Source of the DNA: Euwallacea fornicatus
Lineage: Eukaryota; Arthropoda; Insecta; Coleoptera; Curculionidae
Assembly (NCBI RefSeq): GCF_040115645.1
Contig: NC_089577.1
Location: forward strand, 1,674,001 to 1,738,000
DNA: 64,000 nucleotides
Direction of reading: 5' to 3'
A program made the translations under genes and the position numbers. Shown here one piece after another: positions 47,101 through 57,399 of the stretch. The notes beneath the pieces were generated by a model, which was given only the letters and a program-made list of their open reading frames with translations, did not search any database and had not been told where the DNA came from. Every line of letters begins with the position of its first letter. Position 1 is the stretch's first letter.

Positions 47101-48559
47101 TTAGTATTGTCAATCACATAGGCCAGCGTTCTTGCCCTACATCGAGCAGAGTTTCGACGAAATATTCAAACTAGTAAATTACCCCCAAGACGACATTCGA
47201 AGGGCCTCAGTGGAAGCGTTGCAACAGTTCTGCATTTCTCTATACAAAGTATAAGTCTCTATAATCCCTCCACAAACCTCCGAAAGTTTCAACTTTAGGT
47301 AAACACCAGCGAATCCAAACAAGTCCTTTACAAAGCCCTTCAGATGTTCGTTCCAAAGTGCTCAGAGTTGATTAGAACAGACGAAGAACGATCAGTGGTA
47401 ATGAATTGCCTTGACGCTTACGCAGTCCTTTTAGACGAAATCAAGGGAGAAGTGTTTGTGGGGGATGGTCATCGAGAGGCGATAATGAACTGCGTGGTGG
47501 ATGTGTTGACAATGAAGACTATGTGCCAAGACACTGATTTGGGGCAAGGGCAAAGTGAGGCCAATGAGGACGACACTGAGGCGGAGCAAGACGAGTTGCT
47601 GTTGGAGTCTGCTGGGGACGTTATTCCCAAGTATGCGGCTGCCATTTCCCCTGACGATTTTGCCTGTTACTTCCCCAATATTTTGAAACTTCTCTCTGGG
47701 AGAACTGTGAGTTTTTTTGTTGTAAATTTAGACAAGAGAAAATAATGTTTAATTAGGTGAAGCAAAATAGCGTGAGTCAACGCTCTTTTGCATACGGGAC
47801 TTTGGCAGAATGCATGAAGGCATTGGATGTCTACGTGGAACGCTTCGTGCCGGATTTACTGAAAATGTGGTTAACTGGGGCAAAAGATTCGGCAGAAGAA
47901 GTGCGGAATAATGCGATATTTGGCCTAGGAGAGATGGTCTTGCACGGTAAAGACCGAGTTTTCAAGTAAGATTTACGTTCGCTGGCCGTTCTCTGTTTAA
48001 AATGGAATCACAACAGCTACTACAATGATATTCTGCACGCCTTGTCTCAAGCAGTGAGTAAAGAGAGTCACACGGGGACTTTGGATAACATTTGTGGGGC
48101 TCTGGCAAAAATGATTTTCGTCAACCCCGGGGGTTTGCCTTTGGATCAAGTAAAAAAAATCATAAAATGTTTTCAAGTTTAAAAAAAAAAAAATTTTGTC
48201 CAGGTCTTCCCAGCATTTTTGCTGAAATTGCCTCTCCGGGATGATATCCAAGAAAACGAGGCTGTGATCAAGTGCTTTGTCGCGTTATACCAGCAGGGCA
48301 ATCCCGTGTTGAAACAACATTTAGGGGATGTTGTCAAGGTGGTTGTGCATGTGTATTACAAGGAACAAACCCCAAATGATGGTAAACTTTTTCCATATAT
48401 TTTGATACAAATTTCATTTCTCTCATTGCAGAAACCTTACAAATTTTGAAGGATTTTATCAGAACTTTAAACAGGGATTTCAGCCAAGAGTTTGCACATA
48501 TGGTGAACTCCTTAGGACCTGAAGCGACTGAATCAATACACAAGTTGCTCTCCACCTAG
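44198..48559 (+). CDS. IPO4: Importin-4 (karyopherin beta), 1087 aa, 14 exons
   Basis: Exons: 44198-44251, 44343-44515, 44573-44747, 44803-44988, 45048-45279, 45507-45755, 45810-46000, 46048-46868, 47122-47248, 47299-47706, 47757-47965, 48017-48149, 48204-48381, 48432-48559. Phases agree throughout and sum to 3264 nt. The protein is a chain of HEAT repeats. The N-terminal part (IPALCEVVVTSSNPQIRQSASVLLRRKL) is the importin-beta N-terminal type region that contacts Ran. SVVRNAVFFALGQFAEHL and the C-terminal NICGALAKMI match importin-4. Acidic loops occur at about residues 629-655 and within exon 10. It carries histones, ribosomal proteins and other cargo into the nucleus. The length (human about 1081) fits. 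Exon 6 uses donor G|GTCTGT, the only site that keeps the frame. Confidence 0.94.
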
Positions 48560-48762
48560 TTTTGACATTATTATGTATTGATAAAAACTGTCTTTGGTTC
48601 GACCAGTTTAGTATGTGATTTTCCCTGGAAAATGATGGTTTGTTGGTCTTGAGACCAAATAATATTTATTACTTCATGAGCAGCAGAATCTAGGTTATGT
48701 TAATAATAATTAATTGTTTTATATTTATAACAGAATTATTATCAGCCTTGTTATGTAATTTG

Positions 48763-48768
48763 AATAAA
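48763..48768 (+). terminator. Poly(A) signal of IPO4
   Basis: AATAAA about 200 bp after the IPO4 stop; the convergent UQCR11 gene ends only about 120 bp further on. Confidence 0.65.
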
Positions 48769-48885
48769 GCTTGTGTTGACTTTCCAAGATTAAATATAAT
48801 GCTTTTTTAAAAGGGGGTGACTTTATTTTTAAAACAATTATTCACTACTATGCAGGTTGAGAATTTAACAACAAAAAAAACCCTT

Positions 48886-49217
48886 TCATTCGTCCTTAAC
48901 ATATTTTCCGTTATAAAAGGGCAAGTAGTCTGTGATGACTCTCCAATCGGTGAAGTAGACAAGAAGAGCCCCAGCAGTAGCTCCATATACTGCACCACTC
49001 CCTAACCTACAACAATAACGTTCCCAGATTTTTCCGTAAGGACTGGAAGTAATGGGGTCGGTTTTTACCTTAGGAGACGGGAAATGGACGATTTTGAGTG
49101 TTATGGAAAAGGGCCCTTCAAGGATGTGTTGCATAACCAAATTTATTTTGTATTGAATACTCACCATTGGCTTGTTATCTCCATGTGTTTTTTGCTTATA
49201 ATTCGTAGAATTGACAT
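48886..49217 (-). CDS. UQCR11: Ubiquinol-cytochrome c reductase 6.4-kDa subunit (UQCR11/QCR10 type), 57 aa, two exons
   Basis: Exon 1 is 49217-49165 (MSILRIISKKHMEITSQ plus two bases, donor GTGAGT) and exon 2 is 49006-48886 (acceptor TTGTAG). The joined protein has the compact plan of the complex III 6.4-kDa subunit: a short basic N-terminus with KKHMEITSQW, one membrane segment (GAVYGATAGALLVYFTDW), and the end YLPFYNGKYVKDE. The TDW and the final NGK resemble animal UQCR11. The subunit sits in the mitochondrial inner membrane in complex III. A single longer open frame beginning at 49167 is misleading because it reads through the 158-bp intron. Confidence 0.88.
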
Positions 49218-50180
49218 TTTATATGCGAATTTATGAATTTAAGCACAATTAAGAAGAGCACCCTTTTATGAAGGAATAATTTAACCTATTTTACAGATGA
49301 TAAAAAATGAATTACCGCCATGACACCGTAGAATTGCAATTTTATGGACTAGCAATTCAAACCAATTCTGATTGGTCAGAAAACGGCCATTTTTAGTTTT
49401 AACCAATAGCGCTGCAGGATTTATATCACTGTCATTTTTAGCATTTGACTTAGTCACAGACCGGAGAAGTAATGACCAGAATCGGTCCCGAGAGAGATAT
49501 AGAGAAACAAGGACAAAGCTGGTTAGGGAAAAACTTGAATATACACAGGCTGAATTATTTTATAGGATAGACATCGTCTACGATGTTGTTATAAATTATA
49601 ATTTCAAGGAAATTTTGCATCCTCGTAAAATGTCCTTATTTGCTTAGAAATTATTCTAAATTAGGTAACGAGTGTCATTAGCAACACAGTTATATTACAA
49701 TTAGAATTTATTAAAAAAAAAAATATATATACGGCCATTTTGGTTATTCAAAAATAATCTCTGCGCCGTCATTTTGAATCAAATGTCACTTTGCAACATC
49801 TTGTTGACGTTGAAATGTTGCGATCCGTCTCCCAATTATTTTCCTGTGCGTAACATGAGACATTACATTGGGTAAATCGAAAAGAATACACATTTATAGA
49901 ATTCCGAAATTGAAGATACGAAGTTGAGACACCCTGTATAAGTAGTTGAATAACTATTTACAATCAATTTGCATAACAAACAGTTTCACTCTTTAGTTTT
50001 TGCACAAAACATTCGTTTAGTTTTAGGTCAATCCGCCAGAGTGACACAATTCGCGCAAATTCATTGTTATAGTTGGAAATTACCCCGAAAGGGGAAAACG
50101 GTAGAATGAGGATCTTATCGTTCAGGTAAACGTTATAGATTTTCAAGTGTTCCATGGAAATGATTTAAAACGTATTTAAT
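49218..50180. other. Intergenic interval
   Basis: Nothing coding is supported. An orphan CACCCTGTA transposon end lies at 49930-49938. Words of the type GGCCATTTTG and CGTCATTTTGAATC occur at 49733-49780. The first part probably includes the UQCR11 promoter. Confidence 0.4.
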
Positions 50181-50200
50181 CAAGAATATAACAATCTAAG

Positions 50201-51119
50201 TTACGCAGCCTTGTCCTTGGGTTTGGAAGGGCTTCGCTTTTTGGGGCTCTTGGACTTGACGGTGGTGCCCTTTTTTTTCCCTCTACTCTTGGATCGCGAC
50301 TTTCTCTTAACCTTTTTCTTGGTTTTTTCTGCAGTACTAGGGGATAGCACCTTCTGGTTTATAATTGGTAACTCTGGCAGTCGAGCGAACGCATCGTACC
50401 CAAACAACCCACACACTTTGCCTAGAAAAAAAATTTCACCAAAACATTTCGGTGTTACAAACAGTTACCGTTGCAAAAATCCTCTCCGCACTCTGCGCAG
50501 CTAACCACGCGCATCTCCACTACCCCAGATTTGTTCTTGATTCTGCGCACTTGCGGGTCCATCTGCGATTGGCGTTTTTCACTCGCGCGGCTTTTATTAC
50601 GCAGCTTCCCCAGCTCCACTAATCTGCACAAATATGTCAAAAATTTTCTGTTTATCAGTATGTTATGGAAAAAAATGAATATCACAGCAAATTTGAAGTA
50701 GTGGCATCAATAGTTGGAATGACATAGTATAACTTTCCTTTTCATCTTTACTTTCCTTACCTGGAAAAGTAATTCTCTTCTACTTTGCTCTTGGGCCGCA
50801 AAGTGGTCAACATCTTCCAATCAATGGAGACGCCGGCCAAATCATCGATACTCAAACTTTGCATCTCCATAGGGAGGGGGTCCATAAACTGATAGGGCTC
50901 CTTCATGTTTCTCAAGTCCTTTTTACCGGATTTGAACTTAAATCCCTTGTCTCGGATTTTTACGTTCTCCGGATTCACTTTCTCGGGTTTAATCTTAAAG
51001 TCCGGGATTTTCTCCAAGAGGCGTCGCATCTCCTCCTTAGAGTTGCATGTGGCCCTGGAGAGGTCCAGGATGGGAGCCACTTCCTTTTTTTTCGACAGTA
51101 AATCGTCCACGTTCGCCAT
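50201..51119 (-). CDS. Uncharacterised 244-aa protein with cysteine cluster and basic tail
   Basis: Exons 51119-50761, 50623-50469 and 50421-50201; phases agree (735 nt). I do not recognise the family. The N-terminal half is Lys-rich and mixed-charge (MANVDDLLSKKKEVAPIL). The middle has a cysteine cluster CAECGEDFCNGNCGKVC, at about residues 157-173, which could bind zinc. The C-terminus is a Ser/Lys/Arg-rich tail (about residues 202-244, with RKSRSKSRGKKKG) resembling a nuclear localisation or nucleic-acid-binding tail. The start codon lies 45 bp after the stop of the CCDC66-like gene on the same strand. A strong pyrimidine tract plus AAG ends five bases before the ATG, so the 5' leader may be spliced. 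Confidence 0.82.
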
Positions 51120-51164
51120 TTATCCTTAAAAAAAAACATAAAAATGTTTGGCAACTGGTGGGTT

Positions 51165-53603
51165 TTAGGAGGGAGTTCTAGGGCTTGTCTCCCATTTGCC
51201 ATGTTCCAATAGCAAGCCATTTTGTAAAGTTGAGAGTTCGCTTAAAACATCCCCCTTGACGACACTGCTATTATGGTCGCTGTCTTCGATTTTTAATATG
51301 TCCACGGAACATTCCCGGTGTCTACTGCATCTGCAGCCACAGCAGCACTTCATATAGAGTTGATCTTTATCGCTCTCCAAAGGAACTATTTCGCTCTGAT
51401 ACATTTTATTTCCACTAAACATTCTTCTCTCCTCAGCCCTCCATCGGGTCCTGGAGTGCCTTTTGTCCATTTTATACCTCACAGGAGTCCCTCCTTGACT
51501 ATCGTCACTAGAATTCTTCTCATCGTAGCTTTTATTGGTCCTACCTCCTTTCTGTCTCAATTTCCTTCTTTGATACAATAAATCCTTCTCGCTTTGCTTC
51601 AAATAACGAGTGGGAGGTCTGTTAACTCCCCATTTGGGCCTCTCTTCCATGCTCTCGCTGCGACTCCTCCTAGTGCGTTTATTCTCGTAACTCAACTCCA
51701 AATTAGACATTTTCTCTCTCAATGTAGATTCTGAGGTTGTTCCTGGTGATTGCAGAAAGGAGGAGTCAGTTTGAGTACTGCTGTCACATTTTTGGGTATT
51801 ATTGCGGTATCTAGTGGGAGTAAGTACTCGGTTTTCGGTTCTGGAGGAGTCCACTTGGGGCAGCGAAAGGGGCATTGTGAAGGGGTATTGGGAAATTGAG
51901 GTGGTGGGAATTAGCAGAGCATATTGGAGGTTCTGAAGGGACTCTAGGGAGGGCTGATGGAAGAAGTAGGTGAATTGATGGTTATTGTGTTCTCCCCTCA
52001 AATTTTCTGCAGGATTGTGCATTGGAGTTAAACTTCTTTCTGAGGTTGTCGAGTTGCTTAGGTTGTTGTTAATTTCCTTGCTAATACTCACACACCTGGG
52101 AGACAACTCTTTAGCGTTATTCAGCTCAATTTGTTGTTTAGGGGAATTTAAGACTTTCTCCTTTTCCACGAATTTTTCGGTTATATTATTGCAGTTTTCC
52201 AGATTTTGTTGTTTCATCATTTTGGCACGCACTTTCTCCAGTTTGGCCTCTCGCTCTGCGATTTCCATGGCCTCTTGCAGTGCCTCTTTCCTCTTGCGCT
52301 CGCGCTCTTTTTTCTCTTGCAAGACTCTTTCCTCTTCAAGCTTACGCTGCCGTTCATGTTCCTGTTCCCTCTCGATCCTCAGCTCCTCCTCCCTCTCCTC
52401 CATTATAAGCCTGGCTCTCTCCTCTTGCCGCTTCTTCTCCCTCTCCTCTAGCTGCTGTCTTATGGCCTCTTGGTGTGCCAACGCCAACTGGCGTCTACGC
52501 TCTCTTTCTGCCAGTTCTGAAGCGTCGATGAGGACATTCTGACCTCGAATATACGATCTGAAATTTCATGGGTGAATTGGCGTGATCTCTGAGGCAAGTA
52601 AATACCAATTATATATTTATTATGGAAAATTCAGTCGGCCTCAAAACTTGGATTTAAAGAAGTAGACGTATTCCGTTTAGCCAAGGGAATTTTCTATGAT
52701 AAATATGTGTTCAGAGCTAGTCAAATGGAGATACTAGGCGTCTCAAATTGGATTTCAAACGTAGGGATCTGCGTAGCTACAAAAGATAGTCGATTTTATT
52801 TCTCTTTTAAATCCTCACGTTGAAAGTCAAATTTGGGACAACCGGTACCTTGGCTGCGAGAAGCTCGAACCAGTACAAGGCCTATCATTGTCCTCTCCTC
52901 GTTGCTCCGGAGAAACTGAGGGGGATGATGAATTGGCCACAACAATAGCTCCGTCCGCTTCTAGGCCCCTTCTGACCCAATTAGGAGGGTCGCTCACCAC
53001 AACGCCCTTATTATTATCTCCCCATTTAGCCCTGGAATTACCACTTTATAGGGCTAAAAGCAGGATTTTTGGACTTTGATACCGGTCATCTCTCTGGCTG
53101 GAACAGGACTCGTACCCGGACTGGCCAGCAGGAGCGCGGTTGTACTCAGGTGTGGGAAAACTGTCGCTTCCATAGCCGGAAGTCTCGCCTCCTCTGTCGT
53201 GGTGAGCGTGGTTGGAGTTGAATTGGTTCTGGTAGAGGGGAGGAAGGCTGCTTCTGCGCTGTTTATGGGAAGAGGGATAGTCCACTAGAGAAGGCTTGGA
53301 GGAATAGCGGTAGCTGCCATTATTGGTGTTTTAACACTTGAGGTTTCAGTTACTTCCGACTTACCGCTCAGAGGATTTATCGAAGTTGATGTGATATTGG
53401 GGCGAATTTTTGCTGAAGGGTATTCCCAGCTTTTGTAGCTCTTCTGTTATAAAACCATTTCCTTATATCGATTATAATGCGGCAGGTGTGTGAGTTTTCA
53501 TGGAAATCACCATGAATAATATAGACTCACCTCTCTCTCTGGCCCACTGCTGTTTTTTTCTCTCCACCAGGGACATGGAATTGTAGGAAGAGGGAGTAGT
53601 CAT
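51165..53603 (-). CDS. CCDC66: CCDC66-like coiled-coil protein, 591 aa, four exons
   Basis: Exons 53603-53531, 53443-53365, 53313-53083 and 52557-51165; phases agree (1776 nt). The start is MTTPSSYNSMSLVERKKQQW. MSLVERKKQQWARE followed by a coiled-coil module is typical of CCDC66 relatives. Exon 4 opens with RGQNVLIDASELAERERRRQ and continues as a Glu/Arg/Lys-rich helix for about 100 residues (HQEAIRQQLEEREKKRQEE), the CCDC66 domain. The rest is low-complexity, Ser-rich and probably disordered. Vertebrate CCDC66 works at cilia, centrosomes and microtubules; the same role here is inference. A further minus-strand segment at 54160-54109 ending in a good donor (GTACGT) could be an extra 5' exon. 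Confidence 0.85.
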
Positions 53604-54453
53604 CTCCGATGAGGCATTGTACAAGAAACACTACTATACAAAAGCTGTATAGTTTTCGGTGATTTAATCTCCACATCGATTTAAAATGTTATAAATCATC
53701 CGTATATAATTTTGCCAGACAGTGACCTCATTTTATTGTGAAACACGACAAAATCTCTTCGAATACGTTGCGTGCCGAAGAGACGAAATTTGAATAACTA
53801 TAGCAGTGTTGTGGGTTAATAGCAGTTTGCCCTAAAATGTAAATCACTAATATCGGCCTGAGGACCAAGTTTGAATGCTTCGAGTTTAGACTTTTATATA
53901 ACGAGAAAACATATTTACAAATCGCAACCTTTGCTCTATATATAAGGATAATTTGCACGTATATTGGTGTCTGACCTGCATGTTGCGCGTAGGTTACATA
54001 ACGTTGGGAGATAGGGGCAAAACAAGGTTTTCCGTTCTAAGGAAAGTTTTGTTTTGTGTTTAAGGCCAATGAAACCTAAAGTCAAAAAAAAATTAACAAA
54101 TAAAGGTACGTACCCTCTCTGATTTCTTTGATCCACTAAAATTTTATCGTACTTTTTGCCCACTTCTGCGTTTTCCTACTGTGGCAGTGTTATTGAGGCA
54201 ACTGCGGGAAATTCATTGCGATTTGATCGAACTTGCTGGTTGCTTGGAGATGGAAAACCAACACAATGGTGGGTTGTTAACCTCGTTTCGGAAAGGGAAA
54301 TTCGCTTTGACGGGCGGTCAAGAGGGGGAAAACTCATATATCTTAATAGGAATATTTTCTTTATTTTACCAATTTATAAAACTATTATTAAGTCTGATAA
54401 TATCACATTTCTCACGTGGATATTTCAGAAGGTTGCTTCTTGAACCTCTCCCA
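53604..54453. other. Flank upstream of the CCDC66-like gene
   Basis: It likely holds the promoter. A minus-strand open segment 54160-54109 (GKKYDKILVDQRNQR) is followed by a GTACGT donor and preceded by GCAG, so it may be an alternative exon, but its product is unknown. No repeat ends were found. Confidence 0.3.
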
Positions 54454-54455
54454 TA

Positions 54456-55155
54456 CGAGGTGATTCATTAACAACGGGACATCCGGAAGCCAGAGATACT
54501 ACACACCAAATGGTGATCGTTGGACAGAATGTGTCTTATTTGAAAGTCGGTAGTTGCAGATATGCACAGGGCGTTGAATGTTAAAATTTTAAATAAGCTT
54601 TTTGCCGTTATTCTGAAAATATCTAGATTATGCAGTTGCAAACTTCTAAAGGTGTGTTTTTAATGTTTTCTAGAAAATGAAAATGCTCTTGGTGTGTTCC
54701 GTTTTTAATTTCCCCTATTATCAAATTTAAACATATTTTTCGTTAAATGGATTTTCCTTGAAAACGGACGAATGTGTCGAAATACATCAATAATTAATGG
54801 AAAAACGATTGCTCCTTCTGATTTTGAATCAAATTTCATCTTAGACATACGAGGTAAAAAGCTATTAACTGTAAATTCTGTAAAATTGACGATAGGTGGC
54901 GCCGCCTATTGGTAATGCGAAAATTACAAAACCTATCTTATTCTTCACCTAAAAAACACAGCTTTACAAATTGTCAATTGTCCAACATCGATATTTCCAG
55001 AATAATGGGGCAAAAATTAAATAAAAGTTTAATTTTTAATACCCTGTATATACGAAACTATCCACTTACGGATAAAGCATATTTTCTCCAATCATCACCA
55101 TTTGACGTGTAGCATCTCCAACTTTCCGCCGTCCCACTGTTAATGAATCGCCCCG
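54456..55155. mobile_element. 700-bp inverted-repeat (MITE-like) element
   Basis: The ends read CGAGGTGATTCATTAAC and CGGGGCGATTCATTAAC inward, and similarity extends for about 85 bp with further matches such as ACACnnCAAATGGTGAT. TA flanks both sides (54454-54455, 55156-55157). No transposase is visible. The interior also has an ACCCTGTATA word at 55041. A TA-targeting DNA transposon derivative is the best reading. Confidence 0.82.
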
Positions 55156-55159
55156 TAGA

Positions 55160-57395
55160 AAGCACCTTTTGGTTGTGTTCGATAGTGGAAATTCGAGAAG
55201 CGACCTTAACATAATAGCGCCACAAATGTTTACATAACTAGTTTATCTAACTAGAGGGGAACTATCGCTAAAGAAAACCCACAAAAGTAACTCAAATAAA
55301 TTAGGGCCTAAAACTAAAGTTTTGAAATAAATACCTAATAGAGCCCAAATATCACTCCAATAGCCTTTCTATACTAGTCATTTCAAAATAAGAACACCCT
55401 CAAAACACAAGAAATAAGCTTCTAGAATGATGTAAAAATCCAACTGAAAACCTTTTTAAAAAAATCTGTAAATAAAGGCACAGAGGATAACTTTAAGTAC
55501 CTACTTCTAATCACCGGAATTATTGCAAATGGCAAAAAATAGAGCTCAGCTTAACCAACGCGTGTAACCATAAAACTGGTCAATTTAAAATACACACTGT
55601 TTTAAAACAAAATGATTGTTAAAACATTTAACAATTTGCATTTGGTCTTTTTTCGGTTATCTAAAAGTTAACAGGAACTATAAAAACGCACTTCAAGCTT
55701 AAGGTTGTCATGGCAAATTAAGTGCATTTCCCTATGGCTGATATCGGTAAATATTTGGGTAGGAGGATGCGCTGCATGCTCCCCAGATATGGGGAAAACA
55801 TCTTCGATTTTCTGGAAGTTCTTCAACAAAGCAAATACACCATTAACTATTTCTATAGTAACGATCCATCACGCAGGAATGTTTCAGTTTACCAATTTCA
55901 ATCTAAAAATTGCAATAGCGTCATATCCGACAAATCAAAATACTCTTCTTTGTTATGCTAGTTCTTTGGGGCACCCTGTATCGTAACTTATTTCCCTGAC
56001 GCGAGGATAAATAATTAAGGCACTCTTTGGTCGAATTACACCACGGTATTAGGGATAGAAGAGCGAAATTAAATAAATTTAATACCATCTCAAATTACTA
56101 GATGCTTTCAGTGGCATTTGATTTAGACCCGGGTTTCCCCTGGTTACTTTGTCAACAAGATAATTTCCATAGAAACGACGCGACCTGTGCAAAACATGTT
56201 TTTCCATTTCTTAAGAAATTATCTTTCTGGCAGTCACGGGGAATTTAACAACCGAATCTTTATCAATTTAAACATAGCTGCCATGCACTGAATTGTAGCA
56301 GCCAGTAATATCACTAGTGATTATTTTCGACCTATCTCGATAAGTAGTGAAGGTGAAATTTCACAAAAAAAAAATAGCTGTGAATGTCAAGAGAGATAGC
56401 TTATTCATCACAAAAAATAGGAAATTGTGTCAGTACCTTAATGCGTCCTTGATAACTCGATTGCACTTGGCCCTTACCTCGCGTACTTGCTAGGACATTT
56501 TATTTACTTCTAAATGTAGGAATTACGAATATAGGCCTGGGCGGCTTCTATCGAGATTGCGTCTTAACCTGAGCTGAACAAATCGCTGAGATCGACTGAA
56601 CTTCCCATGATATATATTTGGTCAGCGCTTATCTAGATTGTTCTTTATGTTGCAAATTGCAGCATTTTTTAGAAAATTGTGGCACCACGATACGTTACGC
56701 TGAAAATGTTGTCGGTGATTCCCACATGGACCTGACACTGGGTTAAAGTGAGAGCGATATTTAATTAAAAAGTTTCAATATGATCGTCCCGTTTCAAAAG
56801 CGGGCATTTCGTGGATTTTGCGATTGTTTGACCATTTCTCGGGCATTTCCGGGAGAGGTGGCACATCGAACTCCAAAGATAAATGTTTTTCAGTTGAATT
56901 TATAATTAGAATTTCCCGGATGTTTTTACTATATATATATATATATCGATAAATAATATCTTTCATCGATATCCAGGGAATTCTTGATTTTTAGTATGTT
57001 AAAGTAACGTCAGAATGACTATTCTTGTGGCCATCCACCAAGTCGTAGACTCGCTCTACTACGTCACTCTGACATCACTTCCAGACATGAATTTTAGGAG
57101 GATTGTGTCCATGTTGCCATGGAGACTCGATCTTGAAACTCAATTACAGTTTTCATGAAATTTTCAATATTAAAACCCAATTCAATGCGTTGTAAAAATG
57201 AGGGCTTCAAACGACCTTTTGAGGCTGTCCTGTGCGCCGAAACTACTACTTTTTCTACGTCACTAGAGCCTTTCAATACTATTGGAAAAAAGAGGCGAAA
57301 TAAATTACGATACCCGTGAGGGTGTTGTCGCCGGGGCACACCCGCTGAAGATGTAATACTTGTTTCACAGCCCGCTACTAAAACAGGGATTGGTC
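55160..57395. other. Intergenic interval
   Basis: No gene is supported. A CACCCTGTA word at 55972-55980 preceded by GGGG resembles the end of another CAGGGT-type element, but no partner end was found upstream. Two overlapping frames at 55705-55986 in front of it have no known domain. Confidence 0.4.
56930..56946. repeat. (TA)n microsatellite
   Basis: Seventeen bases of alternating TA. Confidence 0.85.
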
Positions 57396-57399
57396 GTCA

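Noticed and set aside
51985..52542. 185-codon plus-strand frame
   Set aside because: Ser/Leu-rich antisense shadow of the Glu/Arg coiled coil of the CCDC66-like gene.
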